The notes below the pieces were generated by a model. That model made no database searches and was not told the origin of the DNA. It was given only the letters and a program-made list of their open reading frames with translations. Both the position numbers and the translations under genes were made by a program. From contig JAGXFH010000025.1 of NCBI GenBank assembly GCA_024637315.1, positions 38,737 to 102,736 on the forward strand: DNA of 64,000 nt, written 5' to 3'. Below, piece by piece: positions 1-8,381 of the stretch. Positions within the stretch are counted from its first letter, which is position 1. Each line of letters opens with the position of its first letter. This stretch comes from Brevirhabdus sp. (GTDB taxonomy: Bacteria; Pseudomonadota; Alphaproteobacteria; Rhodobacterales; Rhodobacteraceae).

Positions 1-126
1 CGCTGCGGCGAAGGCTTTGGCTTTGGCTAGCGGATCGACATGCCAGATCGAGGGCTCTTCGATTCGACCGCGATTGAGGCTGACGCAGCGGCCATTCAGC
101 AATTCGATGGCGGGGAAGACGATCAT
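1..126 (-). CDS. HisA-like isomerase, N-terminal fragment (runs off the window)
   Basis: Forty-two codons of a minus-strand gene whose ATG is at 126; the rest lies beyond base 1. The protein starts MIVFPAIELLNGRCVSLNRG, which matches the first beta strand and loop of HisA-type (beta/alpha)8 isomerases of histidine synthesis (usual start M-I-x-F-P-A-I-D-L-x-x-G). The usual Asp after PAI is Glu here. HisA uses that Asp as a catalytic base, so this may be a HisA paralogue rather than the pathway enzyme. The neighbour upstream in the same direction is panB, not a his gene, which also fits a paralogue. Only the start is visible, so the function is tentative. Confidence 0.65.
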   Translation of the reverse strand, partial: MIVFPAIELLNGRCVSLNRGRIEEPSIWHVDPLAKAKAFAAA

Positions 127-292
127 GGGGATTCTCCGGTTGATACCAGAGATCAGTATAGCACGGATCGACTGTCAAGTATTGCCCGCCTTGCGCTGCC
201 CGGCGCTGCCCTGCGAAAATCCGCGCCCCAGCTCCGCGGCACGTGTCGCCGACTGGTTTCCCCATGGGTGTGCAGTGGTGACGATACATTCG

Positions 293-313
293 TCGTCGGG
301 GTCGCCCCGACGA
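293..313. other. GC-rich hairpin between panB and the HisA-like gene
   Basis: Perfect 9-bp inverted repeat, TCGTCGGGG and CCCCGACGA, around a 3-base TCG loop, in the 275-bp gap after panB. No T-run follows on either strand, so it is not a classical intrinsic terminator. It may be a transcript-stabilising stem or a weak terminator. The rest of this gap shows no gene I can support. Confidence 0.4.
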
Positions 314-401
314 AAATGATCCCTCAGGCGTGGCCTCGTGTCAGCGTCGGTGACCCGTTCGATCCGCAGGGCCTTTGACAAGACCTCGAAGAACCGTGCG
401 T

Positions 402-1217
402 TCAGCGATACGTCTGATCCTCGGTCGGAAAGCTGCGGTCGCGCACTTCGGCGGCATAGGTCTTGACCGAGTTCTCGATTTCTTCAGCCAGCGCGCCGTA
501 GACCTTGACGAATTTGGGCGGTTTCGGATTGAGGCCCAGCATGTCCTCGAGCACCAGGATCTGGCCGTCGCAATCGACCGATGCGCCGATGCCGATGGTC
601 GGGATCCCGACCGCGTCGGTGATCTTGCGAGCCAGGGGTTCGACGACGCCCTCGACAACCATGGAGAACGCTCCGGCGTCCGCAACGGCCCGGGCATCCT
701 CGATGTGGATCGGCCAGCTATCTTCCTCGCGGCCCTGCGTCTTGAATCCGCCCATTGTCAGGCTCGCCTGCGGCGTCAGGCCGACATGGCCCATCACCGG
801 CACGCCGCGCTCGACCAGAAAATGCACCGTTTCGGCCATTCGCTTCCCGCCTTCCAGCTTGACCGCGCCGCAGCCGGTTTCCTTCAGGATCTTGGCGGCA
901 TTGCGGAACGCCATTTTCGGCGATTCCTCGTAGGAGCCGAACGGCATGTCGACGACGATCAGCGCGCGTTTCGTGCCACGCACCACGGCCTTTCCGTGCA
1001 TGATCATCAGGTCGAGCGGCACACCGACGGTGGTTTCCATGCCGTGCATGACCATGCCGAGGCTGTCGCCCACGAGGATGAAATCGGCATACTTGTCGAC
1101 GATCGCGGCGGTATGCGCATGGTATGAGGTCAGCGAGACGATCGGGTCGCCACCCTTCATCGCGGTGATTTGCGGAGCGGTGATCCGGCGGACGGGCTTT
1201 GGCGCTTCGGTGCTCAT
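402..1217 (-). CDS. panB: 3-methyl-2-oxobutanoate hydroxymethyltransferase PanB
   Basis: 271 aa, normal PanB length. It transfers a hydroxymethyl group from 5,10-methylene-tetrahydrofolate to 2-oxoisovalerate to give ketopantoate, the first step to pantothenate and coenzyme A. The metal-binding region is VGDSLG (about residues 49-54, Asp51) with Asp90 in VDMP. The MGHVGLTPQ segment (142-150) and VVEG with the catalytic-type Glu at about 189 are in place, as is [10 protein letters not shown] (204-213). Its ATG overlaps the panC stop as ATGA (1214-1217), so it is translated second in a panC-panB operon. The C-terminal end is about 400 bases from the window edge and is complete. Confidence 0.96.
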   Translation of the reverse strand: MSTEAPKPVRRITAPQITAMKGGDPIVSLTSYHAHTAAIVDKYADFILVGDSLGMVMHGMETTVGVPLDLMIMHGKAVVRGTKRALIVVDMPFGSYEESPKMAFRNAAKILKETGCGAVKLEGGKRMAETVHFLVERGVPVMGHVGLTPQASLTMGGFKTQGREEDSWPIHIEDARAVADAGAFSMVVEGVVEPLARKITDAVGIPTIGIGASVDCDGQILVLEDMLGLNPKPPKFVKVYGALAEEIENSVKTYAAEVRDRSFPTEDQTYR

Positions 1218-2074
1218 CTCTGGCCTTTCTGTGGGGAAACAACACGTTGGTCTATCAGTAGGACATCCCCGAACCGGACCGCAAGCAGGACGACGACCGG
1301 CGCGGTGATCCGTCCCCCGACGCTGGCCACTGTCTCGGCGTCGCGCACGTCGACGGATTGCACATTGGCGCGCGGTTCGGCGTCGATCCGGTCGCGGACC
1401 TCGCGTTCAAGCTGTTTGGCGGTGATGCCTTCGGCGACCAGCTTGTCAGCCATAACCAGCGCCTTGTTCAGCACCGGTGCCGCCTTGCGATCCTCTGGCG
1501 TCAGCCTGACATTGCGCGACGACATCGCCAGCCCGTCCGCCTCGCGTACCGTCGGCACTCCGATGATCCGCACCGGCATGTCCAGATCGCGGACCATTGT
1601 CTTGATGACCCGCAACTGTTGGTAATCCTTCTTGCCGAAGAACGCGCGGTCCGGTTGGGTGATGTTCAATAGCTTTGTGACCACCGTCGCCACACCCCTG
1701 AAATGGCCGGGCCTTATCTTGCCGATCAGAATTTTCGACAGCGCGGTCGCGTCAACGATCGTTTGCTTGTCGGCATGATACATCTCTGCAGGGCTTGGCA
1801 TGAACACCACATCCACCCCGGCGGCGCGTAGCATTTCAAGGTCCCTGTCGGTATCGCGCGGGTAGCTTGCCAGATCTTCTTTCGGCCCGAATTGTGTCGG
1901 GTTCACGAAGATTGACACTGCCACCCGGTCGCATTCCGCGGTCGCCGCCTTGACAAGCGCCAGGTGGCCGTCATGCAGGAAGCCCATCGTCGGCACGAGG
2001 CCGATCGTATCGCCCGCTTTACGCAAGGCTGCCAGGGTCGCGCGCGTCTCGGCCTTGGTCGTACAGACTTTCAT
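1214..2074 (-). CDS. panC: Pantothenate synthetase PanC
   Basis: 286 aa. ATP-dependent ligation of pantoate and beta-alanine to pantothenate. It has the nucleotidyltransferase HIGH-type motif in [10 protein letters not shown] (residues 28-37), the [13 protein letters not shown] block (56-68) and a late MSSRNVRL block, all typical of PanC. I place the start at the ATG at 2074 (MKVCTTKAE) because AGGGGGC lies just upstream with good spacing and homologues begin there. The open frame continues to 2128 without family sequence. First gene of panC-panB. Confidence 0.95.
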   Translation of the reverse strand: MKVCTTKAETRATLAALRKAGDTIGLVPTMGFLHDGHLALVKAATAECDRVAVSIFVNPTQFGPKEDLASYPRDTDRDLEMLRAAGVDVVFMPSPAEMYHADKQTIVDATALSKILIGKIRPGHFRGVATVVTKLLNITQPDRAFFGKKDYQQLRVIKTMVRDLDMPVRIIGVPTVREADGLAMSSRNVRLTPEDRKAAPVLNKALVMADKLVAEGITAKQLEREVRDRIDAEPRANVQSVDVRDAETVASVGGRITAPVVVLLAVRFGDVLLIDQRVVSPQKGQR

Positions 2075-2234
2075 TGCGCCCCCTGATGCGGTCCTCCGAT
2101 CTATACGACTGCGCCAATTGCAGGGCAAGCGCCGGCCACTGTCGGTTTCGTGTCATGTTGGGTCGGCTCTTTCTTCCCTTCGCCAAGCGCTTTCGGCAAT
2201 TTAGGCGCAGCAATGTACCGGGGAGAGTCGGCCC

Positions 2235-4730
2235 ATGAAAACGCATGTCAAAGCAGTGGTGGTCGGCGGCGGCGCCGTTGGAACCGGGATAGCCTATCAT
2301 CTGGCAAAGGCCGGATGGGATACGATGCTGCTGGAACGGGACGAATTGACCAGCGGCTCGACCTGGCATGCGGCTGGCCTCTTGCCCTTGTTCAACATGG
2401 GCTATGCGACCAGCCACATCCACGATTATTCTGTTGAATTCTACAAATCGCTGGAGGCAGAGACTGGGCTGAACGCCGGTTTCGCCGTGGTCGGAAACCT
2501 GCGGATGGCGCAGACCGACGCGCGGATGGACGAATACATGCTTTATGCCTCGATCGCCGAGACGGTTGGTATTCCCTATGAGTGGCTGACCCCGGCGCAG
2601 ATCAAGGAGCGCTGGCCGCTGGTGCGGACCGAGGATCTGAAGGGTGCGATCTTTCATCCGACGGACGGCTATATCAACCCTGCCGACGTTACCCAGGCAA
2701 TGGCCAAGGGCGCGCGCCAGCATGGCTGTACGATCGAGCGCAAATGGCAGGTCGATGGCTATCGCTGGACCGGCTCGGAATGGGTCGTCTCGATCACCAA
2801 GATGGTCGAGAAGGGCGGCAATCTGGTGCCTTCGGACGAGACATCGCAGATAACTGCCGAGCATGTCGTGACCGCCACCGGCAACCATGCGCAGCGCACC
2901 GCGAAACTGCTGGGCATCAAGATCCCGGCGATCCCGGTCGAGCACCAGTATATCGTGACAGAACCCGACCCGGCGCTGATCGAATGGCGCAAGACCCACG
3001 ACGAACACCCGGTGCTGCGCGACGCCGACGCCAAGTGGTATGTCCGCGAAGAGCGCAAGGGCTGGATCCTTGGCCCCTACGAGGACGGCGCCCCGGCGCG
3101 GTTCGAATACACCGTTCCCGACAGTTTCCGCGCCGATCTGTTCCCGCTCGATCTGGAGCGGATCGAAGAGGAATACATGTCGATGATCCATCGGATCCCG
3201 TCCTCGGAAGAGGTGGGGCTGAAGGACGATTTCAACGGCCCGATCTGCTACACGCCGGATGGCAACCCGCTGGTCGGACCGGCGCCGGGGCTGCGCAACA
3301 TGTGGCTGGCCGAAGGCTTCAGCTTTGGCATCACTGCGGCGGGCGGCACCGGCAAGTACCTGGCGCAGATGATGACCGAGGGCGAGGCCGAGATCGACAT
3401 GGCGGCGCTCGACCCGAAGCGCTACGGATCCTGGATAACCACCGAATATGCGGCGCGGAAGAACGAGGAATGCTATTCCCACGTCTTCATCCTGCATCAC
3501 CCCGACGAGGAGCGTGAAGCCTGCCGGCCGCTGCGCACCGCCCCGGCCTATGACCGGCAGAAGGCGCTGGGCGCGCAGTTCGGCTGTGTCAACGGCTGGG
3601 AGCGGCCGAACTATTACGGGCCGCTGGATGCGCCCGCGGATTTCGACCATGCGGCGCGCAGCTTCCGGCGCGGCGGCTGGTGGCGATATGCGGTGGACGA
3701 GGCGAAGGCGATCCGCGAGGGTGCCGGGCTGATCGACGCCACCGCCTTCACCAAGCATCTGGTGCGCGGGCCGGGGGCGACGCAGTTCCTCGACTGGTTC
3801 ACCTGCAACAGGCTGCCAAAGGTCGGCCGGATCAACCTGACCTATGCGCTGACCGAGACCGGCACGACGCGGACCGAATACACCATCGTCCGCTATGCCG
3901 AGGATGAATACGTGCTGATTTCCGCCGGCGCGTTGACCGCCTATGACGGTGATTACCTGCGCAAGGCGGCGGCCGATGCCGAGGCCCGGTTCGGCCATAT
4001 CGACATCCACGACATCACCACGCAATACGGCGTGTTCGCGATCGCCGGGCCGAAATCGCGCGACGTTCTGAACGGTCTGATCCGCGATGCCGAGCCCGCG
4101 ACGGCGCTGTCCAACAAGCGCTTCCCGTGGCTTTCGATGCGCAATATCGAACTTGGCATGTGCCCGGTTCACGCGGTGCGCGTCGCCTATACAGGCGAAC
4201 TGGGCTGGGAGCTGCATCATCCGATCGAGATGCAGACCTACCTGTGGGACCAGCTGATGAAAGCCGGCGAGACGCATGGGCTGAAGCTGGTCGGGGCGCG
4301 GGCGCAGAACTGGCTGCGGCAGGAGAAGAGCTACCGGGCCTTCGGCACCGAACTGGGCCGTGACGCGACCCCGCTGGAGGCCGGGCTGGACCGGTTCGTC
4401 GATCTCGACAAGCCGTTTCACGGCAAGGAGGCGATGCAGAAGACCGGCATCCGGTCGATGTGCGTGACGCTGCTGATCGACGGGCCCGACGATGCCGACC
4501 CCTGGGGCCGCGAGGCGCTTTACGATGGCGACACCAAGGTCGGGCGGCTGACCTCCGGCGGCTATTCGGTGCATTTCGGCAAGCAGATCGGGATGGGCTA
4601 TGTGAAGCCAGACCTGGCCCGGACCGGGCAGAAACTGAAGGTCAGGATGCTGAACCGGCTCTGGGATGCCGAGGTCGTCGAGGATAGCCCCTATGATCCG
4701 ACGAACGCGGCGATAAGAGTCGACGGCTAG
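2235..4730 (+). CDS. Dimethylglycine/sarcosine dehydrogenase-like FAD oxidoreductase with GcvT domain
   Basis: 831 aa, two-part enzyme. Residues 1 to about 400 form a DAO-type FAD domain: dinucleotide motif GGGAVG (11-16), Glu35 at the end of the second strand, and STWHAAGL with His45, the position that carries covalent FAD in mitochondrial dimethylglycine and sarcosine dehydrogenases. From about 430 to the end is a GcvT/aminomethyltransferase region that would pass the released one-carbon unit to tetrahydrofolate. The likely role is oxidative N-demethylation of a methylated glycine or related amine; the substrate cannot be read from sequence. GGGGAGAG precedes the ATG. The stop shares CTAG with the stop of the opposing DUF938 gene. 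Confidence 0.88.
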   Translation: MKTHVKAVVVGGGAVGTGIAYHLAKAGWDTMLLERDELTSGSTWHAAGLLPLFNMGYATSHIHDYSVEFYKSLEAETGLNAGFAVVGNLRMAQTDARMDEYMLYASIAETVGIPYEWLTPAQIKERWPLVRTEDLKGAIFHPTDGYINPADVTQAMAKGARQHGCTIERKWQVDGYRWTGSEWVVSITKMVEKGGNLVPSDETSQITAEHVVTATGNHAQRTAKLLGIKIPAIPVEHQYIVTEPDPALIEWRKTHDEHPVLRDADAKWYVREERKGWILGPYEDGAPARFEYTVPDSFRADLFPLDLERIEEEYMSMIHRIPSSEEVGLKDDFNGPICYTPDGNPLVGPAPGLRNMWLAEGFSFGITAAGGTGKYLAQMMTEGEAEIDMAALDPKRYGSWITTEYAARKNEECYSHVFILHHPDEEREACRPLRTAPAYDRQKALGAQFGCVNGWERPNYYGPLDAPADFDHAARSFRRGGWWRYAVDEAKAIREGAGLIDATAFTKHLVRGPGATQFLDWFTCNRLPKVGRINLTYALTETGTTRTEYTIVRYAEDEYVLISAGALTAYDGDYLRKAAADAEARFGHIDIHDITTQYGVFAIAGPKSRDVLNGLIRDAEPATALSNKRFPWLSMRNIELGMCPVHAVRVAYTGELGWELHHPIEMQTYLWDQLMKAGETHGLKLVGARAQNWLRQEKSYRAFGTELGRDATPLEAGLDRFVDLDKPFHGKEAMQKTGIRSMCVTLLIDGPDDADPWGREALYDGDTKVGRLTSGGYSVHFGKQIGMGYVKPDLARTGQKLKVRMLNRLWDAEVVEDSPYDPTNAAIRVDG

Positions 4731-5383
4731 GCCGGCTTGCGGGCCGACAGGATCAGGTTGTTGGCCGGCATCTCGATCACGTCGACGGGGTGCAGCCAGG
4801 CCCCGGCTTGCCATGCCTGCACGGTCTGGAACGCCTTGTAGCCGATCGACGGATCCTGCGCCGCAAGGTCTTGATGGAACCTGAGGTCGCCGTCGCTGGC
4901 GAATCCGTCACCCCGTTTGAACGGGCCATAGACCAGCAGGATGCCATTCGGCGCCAGCAAGCGGCCAGCTTCGGTCACGCAGGTGCGGGCCTCACTTTCT
5001 CCGATCAGATGCAAGAGGTTCGAGAGGAAGATCAGGTTGGGCGGATCGAACTTCTCGGACCAACCCGGCACCGTCGCGTCAAGCCGGATCGGCGGGCGGA
5101 CATTGGCCAGATCGGTGGTCCAGGCTGCAATGCTTGCCAGCCGCGCCTCGTCGATATCGGTCGGCTGCCAGATCAGTGCGGGCAGGGCGGTGGCGAAAGC
5201 TGCGACATGCTCGCCTGTGCCGCTGGCGATTTCGAGGGCCGTTCCGCGTACGGGGGCGACCCGACGGAGCACCTCTAGAATCGGCTGGGCGTTGCGTGCG
5301 GCAGAGGGGGCATGGATCCGCCCATCGACGTCCGACACGGCAATTTTGGCTGTATCGGGCAGGTTCAATCGCCTTGGCGTCAT
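4727..5383 (-). CDS. DUF938 family SAM-dependent methyltransferase
   Basis: 218 aa from the ATG at 5383; a GTG at 5416 would add 11 residues. Class I methyltransferase fold with the SAM-binding motif ALEIASGTGEHV (about 49-60), an acidic strand end PTDID further on, and the FLSNLLHLI segment characteristic of DUF938. The methyl acceptor of this family is unknown. It converges with the upstream GcvT-type flavoprotein, overlapping by four bases. Nothing else in the context points to a substrate. Confidence 0.85.
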   Translation of the reverse strand: MTPRRLNLPDTAKIAVSDVDGRIHAPSAARNAQPILEVLRRVAPVRGTALEIASGTGEHVAAFATALPALIWQPTDIDEARLASIAAWTTDLANVRPPIRLDATVPGWSEKFDPPNLIFLSNLLHLIGESEARTCVTEAGRLLAPNGILLVYGPFKRGDGFASDGDLRFHQDLAAQDPSIGYKAFQTVQAWQAGAWLHPVDVIEMPANNLILSARKPA

Positions 5384-5427
5384 GTTTTGGGTTTCCCGGA
5401 TATTTGCGTTAGGCACTGATTTAAAAA

Positions 5428-5445
5428 GGTATTTTCAGAAATACC
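5428..5445. repeat. 7-bp inverted repeat in the DUF938/Hint intergenic region
   Basis: GGTATTT and AAATACC separated by TCAG, in an AT-rich stretch between the divergent starts of the DUF938 gene (5383) and the Hint gene (5550). A second short dyad, TGTCC (5472-5476) and GGACA (5484-5488), follows, then a TTGACG (5505-5510) that could be a -35 element for the Hint gene, with only a weak -10. These may be operator sites; no regulator can be named. Confidence 0.4.
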
Positions 5446-5549
5446 GTAAAAAGGAGAATGAATCCACTCATTGTCCCAATTTCGGACACAGTTTCTTAGA
5501 ATTGTTGACGTCAGGATGGGGGGCGCACTTAAGAATACGAGGTGGGCGC

Positions 5550-6191
5550 ATGAGTTACTTGAAGAAGATCAAGGGCGATGCTGACGTCATCGTCGGCTTT
5601 GCCGGCGGCATTGTTGAAGGCGCGAACGTTCGCACGCCGTGCGGTCCGAGGCGAGTGGAACTGGTGCGCCCGGGTGATCTGATCGTCACCCGAGACACCG
5701 GGCTGCAGCCGGTGCGAATGGTGTGGAAGCGCGAGCTTTCCGCGACGCAGATCGCCGTGCATCCCGATCTGGCGCCAATCCGACTGAAACCCCGCGCCTT
5801 GGGACCGATGATGCCGCAACGCGATCTGTGTCTGGCCCCGGATCACCGTGTACTGGTGCCCGGCTACAGATTGGCTGGCGTGGACCAGAAGCGCGGTTGC
5901 CTTATCGAAGCACGCGAACTGGCCGGGTCAAGCGATGGCGCCTATGTAGACCGCTCGGCCGAAATGGTGCGCTGTTTCACGCTGGTGTTCGACAGTCATC
6001 AGATCTTCTGCGTGAACGGCTTGCCGGTGGAAAGTTTTCTGCCGACCGCCAGTTCGGTAGCCGGTCTCAGCGAAGAATTCCGTGACGCGCTGGTTCAGCG
6101 CTTCCCGCAACTGCGCCGCGAACCGAACGCCTACCCGCCCGCCGAATATACCGCGCTGAACGGCATCGAATACCTGACGGCACAAGCCTGA
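5550..6191 (+). CDS. Small Hint-domain protein, apparently without the Hint cysteine
   Basis: 213 aa, nearly all of it a Hint (hedgehog/intein) fold of the stand-alone kind common in Rhodobacterales. Landmarks are the ELVRPGDLIVT strand, APIRLKP, the APDHRVLV block with its His, and HQIFCVNGLPVESFLP near the end. In a normal domain the N-terminal strand reads C-F-x-x-G-T-x-I; here the matching stretch is GIVEGANVRT, with Gly where the nucleophilic Cys should be. It should then be unable to do the N-S acyl shift. Start chosen at the ATG at 5550, preceded by GAGGTGGG; the open frame extends far upstream across the opposing DUF938 gene but without coding character. Function unknown. Confidence 0.8.
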   Translation: MSYLKKIKGDADVIVGFAGGIVEGANVRTPCGPRRVELVRPGDLIVTRDTGLQPVRMVWKRELSATQIAVHPDLAPIRLKPRALGPMMPQRDLCLAPDHRVLVPGYRLAGVDQKRGCLIEARELAGSSDGAYVDRSAEMVRCFTLVFDSHQIFCVNGLPVESFLPTASSVAGLSEEFRDALVQRFPQLRREPNAYPPAEYTALNGIEYLTAQA

Positions 6192-6267
6192 AGCGTTTCG
6201 GGAAAACATAGCCCCGGAGGCTCGTTGCCTCGCGCTGAGCATGAACGTGACGTCCGGCGCTTTCGTC

Positions 6268-7371
6268 TCAGGGATTTCCCTGGACGCACTGGATCGCGCC
6301 GAAGCGCCCGGGAGAGAGACCGATGACGACGTCGGGCGGCAAGTCCGGTTCCCGTCCTCCGACAAGATCGGCAATCAGTTGGCTGGCTGCGGGCGAGGAC
6401 TGAAAGCCGTAACCGCCTTGCCCTGCGACCCAGACGAAGCTCGGATCCACCGCATCCGGCCCCAGTACCAGCGACCGATCCGGCGCGAAGGTGCGAAGGC
6501 CCGCCCAGCTGCTGTCCAGCCGGGTGACGGGTTCAGTAACGAAGGCTTCGTAACGCGCCAGACCTTCTGCCAGCACCATGTCATCGGGCCAGGCATCATG
6601 CGGATGGCTGGGATCTTCCTCGGCGGGTGAAACAATCAGCTTGCCCGCATCGGGTTTGCAGTACCATGTTTCGCCGGTGCCGAAAGCCAACGGCCAGTGC
6701 GTGACGTCATGGCCACCGGGAGCCGGGATACGGGCCATCGAACGGCGAAGCGGCGTGAATCCCAGCGGCGCGATACCTGCCAGTCGGGCGATCTCATCGA
6801 CCCAGGATCCGGCAGCATTGACCAGAACCCGCGCCTCGAAGTCGCCCTTCGCGGTGCTGACTGCCCAGCCGCTGTCGGTACGGGTGATGCGCTCGACCCG
6901 CTGGCCGGTCAGGACTTCGCCGCCATTCCCGCGCACTTCACGCGCGAAATTCTGGATCAACCGGTCGGTGTCGATGTCCCACGCCTCGGCGTCATAGGCG
7001 GCTTGGGTGATGACCTCGGTATCAAGGATCGGCACCATGGCCTGCGCCTCCGCGACGCTGATCTGGTCAAGCGCCATCTGGGCCAGGTCGGTCGCGAAGC
7101 TTTCGGCCTCTTCGGCGCGGGCGAGAAGCAGCAACCCGCGGGGTGACAGGACACCGCCATTGGCGGATTGCAGATAGGCCTTGCTGGCCCGGTTGAGAGC
7201 AACGGTCGTCGGTTTGCCGTAGCTTTCTTCGAACAGGGCCGCTGACCTTCCCGAGGTGTGATAGCCAAGGCCCGCTTCGGCCTCCAGAAGCGTGACCTGG
7301 CCGAGATGCGACAGCCGAGCTGCGGCAGAAATCCCGGCAATGCCGCCGCCGATGACAAGAAAATCGCTCAT
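6268..7371 (-). CDS. DadA/glycine-oxidase-like FAD-dependent oxidoreductase
   Basis: 367 aa. DAO superfamily flavoprotein: FAD-binding GGGIAG at residues 8-13, acidic LLEAEAG at the second strand, HTSGRSAALFEESYG, and a C-terminal VWVAGQGGYGFQSSPA segment that closes the FAD site. It probably oxidises an amino acid or other small amine, giving the imine and reduced flavin; the substrate is not readable. Its ATG overlaps the stop of the upstream aldo/keto reductase as ATGA (7368-7371), so the two are likely translated together. Confidence 0.87.
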   Translation of the reverse strand: MSDFLVIGGGIAGISAAARLSHLGQVTLLEAEAGLGYHTSGRSAALFEESYGKPTTVALNRASKAYLQSANGGVLSPRGLLLLARAEEAESFATDLAQMALDQISVAEAQAMVPILDTEVITQAAYDAEAWDIDTDRLIQNFAREVRGNGGEVLTGQRVERITRTDSGWAVSTAKGDFEARVLVNAAGSWVDEIARLAGIAPLGFTPLRRSMARIPAPGGHDVTHWPLAFGTGETWYCKPDAGKLIVSPAEEDPSHPHDAWPDDMVLAEGLARYEAFVTEPVTRLDSSWAGLRTFAPDRSLVLGPDAVDPSFVWVAGQGGYGFQSSPAASQLIADLVGGREPDLPPDVVIGLSPGRFGAIQCVQGNP

Positions 7372-8303
7372 GCTTCCTCCAGCTTGTCAGTGGCCGGGGG
7401 CGGGGCCGGCGAAAGGGCGCTGATCCGGGCATGGAGCGCATCATCCATCTTGAAGTCCAACGCATCCAGCGAGGGTTCGAGCTGCTCGGCGGACCGTGCG
7501 CTGATGATCGGCGCGGTCACAGCCCGGTTGCGAGCCACCCAGGCAACCGCGAGGGTGGCGGCACTGGTGTCGAGTTCCGCGGCGATCTTCGACAGTTCGG
7601 CCGCTGCCTCTCGCATCCAGCCGGGGGCATAGCGCGCGGCATACATTTTGTCGCTGTCCAGACGGCCCGACTGTCCGGCGGCGTATTTTCCGGTCAGAAG
7701 TCCGCCGCCAAGCGGCGAGTAGGGAAAGATCGCCAACCCTTCCGAACGCGCCATCGGCAGGATCTCGACCTCGGCCTGGCGTTTGACGAGGTTGTACATC
7801 GGCTGCACCGCGGCAATTTCAATGCCAAAGCTTCGGGCCACCTGATTGGACTTGATCACCTGCCAGGCGGCATAGTTCGAGACGCCGATGAAGCGGGTCT
7901 TGCCGCTTTCGACGAGTCCGGCCAGCGTCTCGAAGGTTTCTTCCAGCGGGGTCTTGTCGTTCCACATGTGAATGTAGAGCAGATCGACGCTGTCCATGCC
8001 CAGACGCTTCCGGCTTTGATCGAACTGGCTGTGAATGAGTGCGCGGTCGGATGTATCGCCATTGGCGCATTTGGTTGCGATGAAAAGCTTGTCGCGATCC
8101 GTTGCGGCGAGCTTTCCAAGGATCTGTTCCGATCGACCCTCGTTGTAGACATAGGCCGTATCGAAGAAGTTGATACCAGACGCGCGGCATGCGGAAAACA
8201 TATCTGCGGCGGCGGCTTCATCGGCGTTGCGGCCGAATTGCATGGTGCCGAAGCAAAAACGGGAAATCGGGGTTCCGTCGGGGGTGGTGAGTTCTTGTGT
8301 CAT
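7368..8303 (-). CDS. Aldo/keto reductase
   Basis: 311 aa from the ATG at 8303 (MTQELTTPDG). A TIM-barrel NADPH-dependent oxidoreductase with the catalytic set visible: Asp48 and Tyr53 in FFDTAYVYNEG, Lys78 in FIATKC, and His in YIHMW. VSNYAAWQ and the C-terminal APIISARSAEQL block are typical of the YajO/Tas-like branch. Frame is open to 8351, but that extension would run through a terminator hairpin, so the shorter start is preferred, although no clear ribosome site precedes it. Overlaps the DadA-like oxidase by four bases; substrate unknown. Confidence 0.88.
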   Translation of the reverse strand: MTQELTTPDGTPISRFCFGTMQFGRNADEAAAADMFSACRASGINFFDTAYVYNEGRSEQILGKLAATDRDKLFIATKCANGDTSDRALIHSQFDQSRKRLGMDSVDLLYIHMWNDKTPLEETFETLAGLVESGKTRFIGVSNYAAWQVIKSNQVARSFGIEIAAVQPMYNLVKRQAEVEILPMARSEGLAIFPYSPLGGGLLTGKYAAGQSGRLDSDKMYAARYAPGWMREAAAELSKIAAELDTSAATLAVAWVARNRAVTAPIISARSAEQLEPSLDALDFKMDDALHARISALSPAPPPATDKLEEA

Positions 8304-8331
8304 GGACACGACGGTCGCATGCGCTGAGACA

Positions 8332-8369
8332 AAGTAAAAGGGGCCGGGCAAGACCCGGCCCCTGTTTTT
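8332..8369 (-). terminator. Intrinsic terminator of the xdh-purine transporter operon
   Basis: Nine-bp stem, GGGGCCGGG (8340-8348) and CCCGGCCCC (8354-8362), with a 5-base loop. Read on the minus strand it follows the BMP gene stop and is succeeded by TTTTACTTT. On the plus strand it is followed by TGTTTTT, so it could work both ways. Confidence 0.85.
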
Positions 8370-8381
8370 ATGTCGATTGGA

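Noticed and set aside
175..381. 68-aa minus-strand frame after panB with a TTG start
   Set aside because: No ribosome site at workable spacing, mixed codon use, a hairpin inside it and no recognised family. Left as intergenic.
2019..4814. 931-aa minus-strand frame across the FAD/GcvT gene
   Set aside because: Antisense shadow of a strong family match; composition is typical of reverse-frame G+C-rich DNA.
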